Below, piece after piece: positions 56,562 through 64,000 of a stretch of 64,000 nt of DNA. The DNA comes from Torymus aiolomorphi (taxonomy: Eukaryota; Arthropoda; Insecta; Hymenoptera; Torymidae), in contig CM070874.1 of NCBI GenBank assembly GCA_036365515.1, positions 95,886,942 through 95,950,941 on the forward strand. The letters run 5' to 3'. Within the stretch, counting starts at the first letter, position 1. Each line of letters begins with the position of its first letter. A model generated the notes under the pieces. That model searched no databases and was not told the origin of the DNA. It saw only the letters and a list, made by a program, of their open reading frames with translations. A program made the translations under genes and the position numbers.

Positions 56562-59500
56562 GGCCGAATCCATCTCAAATCAGACAGCCCGCGTATGCCT
56601 ATTTCACCTATCATGTTGAAATAAAAATATTTATGTTCTACTCGAAAAAATATTTTACACGTGTTTTTTTATTTTTTTGTTTCATCAAAATTTCATGCGT
56701 TCAGCGATACCGAAAAATTCCGAGAAAATTCTTTCATTGAGAAAAAAAATTTTCAATGTGATTTTCAGACTGCTATTGTTTCAGCAGTTTTTCAAGCTTT
56801 TAAACGTGTAACACATAATTTCACTCAGTTTTGAGCCCTCTTTAACGGCCTTAATGTCATTTTCAAAAAAAAATAAAAATTCCACGAGCTATGCACTTTT
56901 TACTGAAAAATTCATTTTTTAGAGAAGTGCCTTTTTCTCGAAAACCCCATGTTTTTTTTGCACAATTTTTGTTGTCGTGATAGAGGACGATAATGCCTAG
57001 CTAGACGTATTTGTGAGATTCGGTACTTTTTCCCTGGGATAGCGATCACTAATGAGATAACACACAAACAAATTTTTCACGCTTAACGCTTATATATAGT
57101 CAATGATATTAGAGTCAATGTAAAGGTATTTATCTTTGTGCGTATGTAATATACATGTACGTGCGCCTACTTATAGGAGTATATGTACTAGTACATTTGT
57201 CCGCTAGATGGATATGGTTTGACTTAACATTTACAAAGAAAAGTTCGGTTTCTGCTATATATCACACATCTCGTCTTATTTAAAACCATCATCTTTTGGA
57301 AAATTATTACATATTTACACCTTATCAACTCAACTACGATGTCTCAATATTACTCAACAGAGAGAATCAAATGTGCAGACTTATTAGACAAACACAAACA
57401 AATTATTTACAAATCTAGTTCCGTACGTTTAAAACAACTTGAGAATCTTGCTCATCCATTGAAGCACCTCTATCCTCATTTACCTTTGACACCTTCTACA
57501 TATCTGTGTCAACATTGTTACAATCGTGCTTTAGAATTGGTGAGTAGTACTGACAATGAATTTATAACGGATAATGAAGTTACCGATAACGTAGTTGATA
57601 GAGATGAAGATTTTTTACCAAGTACTCCAGAACGCATTGAAGAATTTAATAATGAAATAAGTACATCTTTCTTAGGTTCTGTATCGCCTCTTAAAAGAAA
57701 AAATCTTATACATGAAAAATCAATTGAAAATTACGTAACAAAGAAGAAAAAAAAAATACTTTCAACATTGTCTAATACCCTTGATGTGAAGTTGAACAAT
57801 GTTTATGACGTTTCTATAACAGCAAATGAATCAACTGTATGCCATTGTACAGAATGGATACAAAATCTTGGTCTAGCCTTGCAAAAGTGTTCTACGGTAT
57901 CAGAAAAAATAAAAATTCTGACTTTGCTACCTTCATCCTTTACAAAACATGAAATTTTATCTTTATTTCCAGAAATAACAATGTATATGATCAACAAATC
58001 GAGAAATCTTGTTAAAGAAAAAGGAATTTATTCAGAACCAGATGCATATTCAGGCCATCCGATTGATGAAAACATGGAAAAAATTGTTATGGAATATTAT
58101 TTAAATGATGATTTTAATTGTTCAAGACAAAGTCCTAATAAATGTGACGTTGTTACAATTAAAGTTAACAATAAAAAAGAGAAAAAAGTTAAGCGTTTTC
58201 TTACTCGAAGTTTAAAAGAGACGTATAAAGTATTTAAAAATGATTATTCAGAATTGAGAATTGGAAAATCGAAATTTTATAGTTTGCGACCAAAGTATGT
58301 CTTACTTAGCCCCATCAAAGAAGTTTGTCTCTGTATCTATTGCGCAAATTATGATTTATGTCTTACGAGCTTAATTAATTTTAGAGGGAGTAACGTCACA
58401 GAGTTGGATGAAAGTCGGTCACAAATAATAAATGCAACAATGTGTTCTGAGCCATCTGATTTATGTTATTTACAAGAATGTAAACTATGTCCAGGGATTA
58501 AGGGAATTACGTTTCATGTTTTAAAACTGCAAGATGTAGAAGGCACAGAAGAAATTACATGTGCTTTGTGGGATAATGGAAACCTGATTAAAAAGACACT
58601 ATCAATTTCTGCTTTTAAAGATGAACTTTCGGTTTGGACCATGAGGGTTAGTACTCACATGTATGTAAAAAATATACAACGCAAAGCTATAAAAACAGAA
58701 AGAGAAAGTGCTAAAAAAGACTCACATCATTTAGTTCTTCAAATAGACTTCGCTGAAAACTGGGCTGTGATTCATAATAAAGCTGTTCAAGGAAATCATT
58801 GGGTTAATGATCAAATTTCTATTTTCACAGCAGTCTCTTATCAAGGGGATTCGACACAAAGTTTCGCAGTTATAAGTGATGACCGAAAACATGATTCAGC
58901 GTATGCTTTGCTAGCAGTACAAAAAATTATAAAATTCTTGAAAGAAAATTGTTGTGATTCAATTAAAAAAATTACCATCGTATCAGACGGCGCTGCGAGT
59001 CACTTTAAAAATCGCTTTCAATTAGATGAACTAAAACGAGCACCGTGTGATATAAAATGGTTGTTCTCTGCTACTGGGCACGGCAAAGGAGCTGTAGATG
59101 GTGTGGGTGGACTTATAAAGCATTATGCTACTTCGCATAATCTTCGAGAGCCCCTTGAAGAAGCTATTCAAAACGCAAATGATTTTGCAATACATGTTCA
59201 AAAATATACTGATGCTATTAAAATAATACATTTACAAGATGCTGAAATAGAACAATTCAGAAAAGAAAAAAATATTGATTGGCTTACAACTCCAAAGTAT
59301 CCTGGAATTCAAAAAACTCATATTATGGGTTAAAAAAACATGTGACGATAAAATACATTGTTTGACAGCAAAGACCGCTGATCGTCCGCTTACTGAATTA
59401 AGAACAATGAAGCAGAAAAACAAAGGTAGTAAAATAGGTATACAAATGAAAAAAGGTATAAAAATAAAAAATCAAAAAGACGCAAATAACAAATAAATAC

Positions 59501-60112
59501 ATAGTTATGTGTACCTGTATATTACATACACACAAAGACAAATACCTTTACATTGACTCTAATATCATTGACTATATATAAGCATTAGGCGTGAAAAATT
59601 TGTTTGTGTGTTATCTCATTAGTGATCGCTATCCTAGGGAAAAAGTACCGAATCTCACAAATACGTCTAGCTAGGCATTACCGTCCTCTATCACGACAAC
59701 AAAAATTGTGCAAAAAAAAAAAACATGGGGTTTTCGAGAAAAAGGCACTTCCCTAAAAAATGAATTTTTCAGTAAAAAGTGCATAGCTCGTGGATTTTTT
59801 ATTTTTTTTGAAAATGACATTAAGGCCGTTAAAGAGGGCTCAAAACTGAGTGAAATTGTGTGTTACACGTTTAAAAGCTCGAAAAACTGCTGAAACAATA
59901 GCAGTCTGAAAATCACATTGAAAATTTTTTTTCTCAATGAAAGAATTTTCTCGGAATTTTTCGGCATCGCTGAACGCATGAAATTTTGATGAAACAAAAA
60001 AATAAAAAAACACGTGTAAAATATTTTTTCGAGTAGAACATAAATATTTTTATTTCAACATGATAGGTGAAATAGGCATACGCGGGCTGTCTGATTTGAG
60101 ATGGATTCGGCC
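56562..60112. mobile_element. DNA transposon with ~600-bp terminal inverted repeats
   Basis: The termini are ggccgaatccatctcaaat at 56562 and its exact reverse complement ending at 60112. The inverted repeats run to about 57168 and from about 59512, about 600 bp each with scattered mismatches. Both sides are flanked by GCAT (56558-56561 and 60113-60116), a candidate 4-bp target duplication. The unique centre encodes a 664-aa protein (57339-59333). Total length is 3551 bp. The close match of the two long arms and the open frame suggest recent activity. A 4-bp duplication would fit the Sola superfamily, among others; the class is not settled. Confidence 0.85.
57339..59333 (+). CDS. Putative transposase of the long-TIR DNA transposon
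   Basis: Single-exon 664-aa protein between the inverted repeats, starting MSQYYSTERIKCAD. The N-terminal part has Cys pairs that may bind zinc (YLCQHCYNRA, CHCTEW, and further on CLCIYC and CKLCPG). The C-terminal half has three acidic motifs in order: LQIDFAENW (Asp470), IVSDGAASHFKN (Asp550) and HGKGAVDGVGG (Asp587). These are candidates for a DD(D/E) RNase-H-like catalytic triad. Similar FAEN / SDGxxxxFKN / HGKGxxDGxGG proteins occur as uncharacterised multicopy proteins in arthropods and cnidarians. A basic Lys-rich region precedes residue 145. The frame stops at 59333. A second frame (59275-59496) continues plausibly (KTCDDKIHCLTAKTADRPL), which may indicate a frameshift or a small unspliced intron near the end. 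Confidence 0.8.
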   Translation: MSQYYSTERIKCADLLDKHKQIIYKSSSVRLKQLENLAHPLKHLYPHLPLTPSTYLCQHCYNRALELVSSTDNEFITDNEVTDNVVDRDEDFLPSTPERIEEFNNEISTSFLGSVSPLKRKNLIHEKSIENYVTKKKKKILSTLSNTLDVKLNNVYDVSITANESTVCHCTEWIQNLGLALQKCSTVSEKIKILTLLPSSFTKHEILSLFPEITMYMINKSRNLVKEKGIYSEPDAYSGHPIDENMEKIVMEYYLNDDFNCSRQSPNKCDVVTIKVNNKKEKKVKRFLTRSLKETYKVFKNDYSELRIGKSKFYSLRPKYVLLSPIKEVCLCIYCANYDLCLTSLINFRGSNVTELDESRSQIINATMCSEPSDLCYLQECKLCPGIKGITFHVLKLQDVEGTEEITCALWDNGNLIKKTLSISAFKDELSVWTMRVSTHMYVKNIQRKAIKTERESAKKDSHHLVLQIDFAENWAVIHNKAVQGNHWVNDQISIFTAVSYQGDSTQSFAVISDDRKHDSAYALLAVQKIIKFLKENCCDSIKKITIVSDGAASHFKNRFQLDELKRAPCDIKWLFSATGHGKGAVDGVGGLIKHYATSHNLREPLEEAIQNANDFAIHVQKYTDAIKIIHLQDAEIEQFRKEKNIDWLTTPKYPGIQKTHIMG

Positions 60113-60116
60113 GCAT

Positions 60117-62524
60117 GTTGAATCGTAGATAATCTTCCGAAACATACGGCGACAGCCGATCGTACGAAAAACTGTTTTTCATTTAAGTACGTGAACACTG
60201 AGAATTCTTCCACGGTTACTTGAAACAAGATAGGTAAAACTAAATTCTACGTAACATTCAAGCGGAAATTTTATAGAATAAATACATATAGCTGTCATCA
60301 GAATCACTATCAAATAAAATATAATAAATTAGTAAGTTCTATGAAATACTCCTATATTCTCTTATTAGCTTTAATTAACTATAAATTATTTACCACAAAC
60401 CTTTTGTTGTTTTTAGATTCTAAAGAAAATAAAGCCGCAATAGTATAAGCGCCAATGATATGAAAAACTAGTTATCAAAAATTTGTTTATATCCTTTTAT
60501 ATAATTTTGATGCAAAGCCTCTAATTAAACAGTAAATTCTTCCTGTCTAGAAAAATCCAGTCTAGTAAGTATAATTTGAAAAAAGTAAAAAAAAAACTAG
60601 CTGTATTTCTTTGTTTTTTAATTAATCCTTCCTATCATCATAACAGATCATAACAACGTGAAATTTGAATTCGCGTATTTTTCGATGTATTTTTGATACT
60701 CAATACTAAGTTATTACTCATAACTATAAAAGGAATTAATATTTTTTAATTATAACAGTTTTAGTAAATTTTTTTTATTTTTATTTATTTTTTAAGTAAG
60801 TATGTAAACACTTCTGGACTAAAATAATTATGTTTCTAAGTAAAGATTTTTTTAACTTAAAAGGTAACTTTCAAGTTTTACTATTATCGCTTCTTTCTTA
60901 TTTCCGTATCAATAAATATTTTAAACATTCTGCTGAATCTCCGTCTTATACCTATATATATATATTAATGGGGAAGCGTTGTTGCACTTCGAAGGCGAGC
61001 TTTCAAATAGTGTAACTTGACTACAGTAGGTATGAGAATTTTGAAAGAAATTCTGGAACAATATACACTTGATTAGGAATAAAATGAACAACGCAAGTAT
61101 TATTCTAGTTCTTTATTTATAAGACATCACTTCATACAGGATGATATTCTTAACTTTTGACAATCTTACAAATTATGAACTATCATTCAGTATACATAAT
61201 CGACTTACCTATCATACATGCGCAACTTTAATTCTGTGAAATGACTCTTAAACCGCCTCTGATCATTATGATTTGAAGATAGATTTAGTTACTATGCTTT
61301 GTAACGTCGGAGAAGGTTCCTCTCATAGATGCTCTTTCAACGATACACACGAACTGTATGTATACTGATAGTCGATTTTGTTTGTATAGGGTATAAAATG
61401 TAACACTGCAATATACAGCTCTACAGCGAATCGCATTTTAAATAGACATTATTCCTCTTTAAAACTATCCAGTAACTTATTCATTAAATGCATGTATTTG
61501 AATCTTAAAGCAAACTTCGCTACAAATGGCACACGAGTACAATACCGAGCTGGCAATTGAATTGGAATAATTTAATATCGTTAAAAGTATAAAACGAGTG
61601 TAAAAAAATTTGATTCTTCGAAACAAGTTAAAATAGTTCAACTAATAATTAAACTATCGAGATTGATACTTTATTAAAGCTATTAAAGTAGACATGAACA
61701 AGATGATCAAAGGAGAAATATATTTTTGAGAAAACTTTGTGCTAAATAAACTTAACAGAATATCCAACTCTAGTAAAATGTCATTATACTAGTTATCGGA
61801 AATTTATGTAAAATTTTAAATTTGGCATTTTTATAATATCATATTATACAACACTAGTACACAATTTTAACGCTAAATAATTCACAAATTATTTAATGCA
61901 TCTCTATATGTATAAACAACGTTAAGGTTGACATAATTTCTTTAAATAACGGGCCAAATTTCAGCTGACACAAAGCTCTCAAAGTAAAAGTACGACTTTT
62001 CTCATCTTAGTCGAATTCCGGCTTACTTACAAATAAATTAGTGTATATACTATACTTATCAATTCTATGTACACTTATATTTAATATAAGAAGAAAAATC
62101 ACAATATCAAATGTTTGACGAACAAACCTAATAAAAAAACGAGTGTAAGCTTTTTAGCTTTACGCAAAATAAAAAAAACGTGAAAACGTAAAAATGTAAA
62201 AATACAGTGCGCAGAAATAACCGATTTTAATGTAAATAAACAATATGGTAATCACACAAAATTCCAATGCAAAATGACCAAAGCAATCAAACTTCATGTA
62301 CAAAACTAAAAGAAATTCAAGTTTTTATTAAAAAAATTTAATCACTTTATGTCATTATGTAATATCAAATGCAAAGGTATCGATTTTTACATACAAAACT
62401 AGAGGTACGGAAAACAAAAACAACTTGTATTACGCAAGTTATAAAGATATTAGAAGCAATCGTACGTAAAAACCGAAACGTCTCTTAATACTTTTCCTGA
62501 GTAACTCGTCTTACATCTCCTTCC
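60117..62524. other. Intergenic or 3' UTR stretch
   Basis: AT-rich with no frame of interest. It follows the transposon and precedes the 3' end of the minus-strand acidic gene, whose 3' UTR may cover the right part. Confidence 0.4.
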
Positions 62525-62526
62525 AG

Positions 62527-62600
<74 letters not shown>
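62525..62600. repeat. A-tract of about 40 followed by (TA)n
   Basis: Roughly 40 A residues directly followed by about 16 TA units, 60 bp downstream of the stop codon of the minus-strand gene. It could be a decayed poly(A) tail of a retrocopy or simple slippage. Confidence 0.9.
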
Positions 62601-62603
<3 letters not shown>

Positions 62604-62658
62604 TTTATACACATATAATTTAGAATGCCAACGATCACAAGAGCGAACTGGTCGCTTA

Positions 62659-64000
62659 TTATGTCTTGTCCTTCTTTGTGCGATCGGGCCTCGGCGACTC
62701 AGCCTCCTCTTCGCTCTTACCGCCGTTGTCCTCCTCCTCTTCCTCCTCTTCTTCCTCTTCTTCGTCTTCATTGTTGTGCTTGGAATCTTCGTCGGTGTAC
62801 TGTACGCTGCTACAATTCGTTTGGTCTTCGGGATCTTCGACGATTTCCTGCTCTTGATCGAGAAAGTCGGTCGGGACAAACTCCATCTGCTCTTCAGCGT
62901 AGTTTGTCGAATCATCGTTATCTGAAATAATATATTTTTTTATATTATTATAACTAATACTTGAACAAACTTTTGTTGTTACCTACTTCTTAAAAATAAA
63001 TAAATTTAAAGCCAAAGCTTTTTAATTTTACAAATCAAAGAATCACCTTTATACTTTTATAGTACTTATCACAAGACGTTCAATATCCTTACTTTTTAAC
63101 TTTGTTGTAACTTAAAGTGTTCGATACCTATTGATATCAGTATTATGTGTACTTTATGCGCGGTTGTAATTTTGATAGCATTTGCAACATTAAAAATTCA
63201 GATATTTAAATTTCGAAAAAACTAATATATAAGGCAAAATAATTAAAGAAGTAATGTGTAAAAAGTTAGGAAGTGATATTAATTTTAAAGGTACAATCAA
63301 ATCAACTTAATTTCTATTTATAGTTTAATTTTAATATATTTTAATTTTTAAACAATTTTTATATGCATGCGTATTTGCAGAGAAAGAAATTTTCAAGTAG
63401 ATAATTTTAAGGACGAATTCGTGATTCAGAAAAAATATGTGTAAACATAGATGTGGGCGAACGAGAATTTTTTTAGCACGAGCAGTTTCATGAGTCATAT
63501 GAAAACTACTTCGCGTTTCTCTCTATCCCAAGCTTACAAAATTTTTAACATAAAATATGTCCTTTCTATATATAAAACTTTACACAACCATTTCTAAAGC
63601 TTGAAGTAAATACGAATCGAATTTTAACCTGTTTAAATTATGCCAGTTTCAGTAAAATTTCTTACAGTAATAAATACTGGAAATAATAAGTAATATATTG
63701 ATTAAATTAAAAGTAATCTTCGTACCTATGTCGGAGCCGGCGTCAGCGAGATCAAGGTCGTCTCCGCCAGGATCGTCCTCTTCGTGCATCGCAATGATAC
63801 TCTCAAAGTTTGGCGAAGTCGGGCAGCTATCGTCATCGTCATCGTCCTCGCGATTTGCCTCGGTGATGTGATGATAGAGTGCGTCACCTGGACTCAGAGG
63901 TATATCCAGCGGCTCAAGTTTGACAGTTGGTGACGACGTATCCTTCTGACGTGTAGCGTTAATGGTCGATTGTTCCTGCTGAACTTGTTGCGGTGGCGTC
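62659..64000 (-). CDS. C-terminal part of an unidentified acidic, probably nuclear protein (partial)
   Basis: Two exons on the minus strand: 63726-64000 (open at the window edge) and 62659-62921 (stop TAA at 62659). The junction GTACG/TTTCAG keeps the frame. The visible 179 residues are rich in Asp, Glu, Ser and Gln. They start PPQQVQQEQSTINATRQ, then VKLEPLDIPLSPGDALYHH, DDDDDDSCPTSPNFESII, DDPGGDDLDLADAGSDI, MEFVPTDFLDQEQEIVE, a run of 11 Glu near the end and a basic PRPDRTKKDKT terminus. VKLEPLDIPLSP resembles a SUMO-acceptor or transactivation-type motif. The composition suggests a transcription or chromatin factor, but I cannot name it. Confidence 0.75.

Overview
The window looks like an AT-rich, intron-containing animal genome, most likely an insect. 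Genes have short exons with GT-AG introns, their orthologues are animal housekeeping genes, and microsatellites, foldback elements and transposons fill the gaps. The style of the repeats and the GC-rich promoter patches would fit a hymenopteran such as a small parasitoid wasp, but that is inference and nothing here proves the species.

Layout. 1-1114 is the 3' end of a Ty3/Gypsy LTR retrotransposon. 2586-5455 is a repeat block with a GT microsatellite, one copy of a dispersed repeat and three abutting palindromic elements. Then come RPN1/ribophorin I (+, 6164-8262), a TatD-family nuclease TATDN1 (+, ~10135-11834), and TMEM214 (-, 12674-23572) with a 7.6-kb intron full of microsatellites and repeats. 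25428-30362 is a dense nest of mobile elements. It is followed by a trypsin-like serine protease (+, 30818-32818), a short catalytic-only MTHFR (+, 33889-36483), a cluster of three palindromes, ISWI/SMARCA5 (+, 38172-42250), about 8 kb without a recognisable gene, and CUEDC2 (-, 50271-52103). A DNA transposon with 0.6-kb inverted repeats and a long, largely open transposase frame lies at 56562-60112. The 3' end of an unidentified acidic protein gene (-, 62659-64000) runs off the right edge.

The cellular genes are independent housekeeping functions (N-glycosylation, ER membrane, chromatin remodelling, folate metabolism, ubiquitin binding) and do not form one pathway. The most unusual signal is a family of elements built from a strict 10-bp periodicity of TA steps (26166-27470, 27481-27660, 29702-30283, and part of 32180-32275). 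Two of them share similar termini, and one carries a 5'-truncated Penelope-like fragment with a hammerhead-ribozyme-like core. Other strong observations are the long-TIR transposon with a candidate 4-bp target duplication, and a TA-flanked MITE inside another MITE whose empty site can be read from sister copies.

All exon boundaries were placed by eye from reading frame, GT/AG sites and remembered family sequence. No alignment was run.
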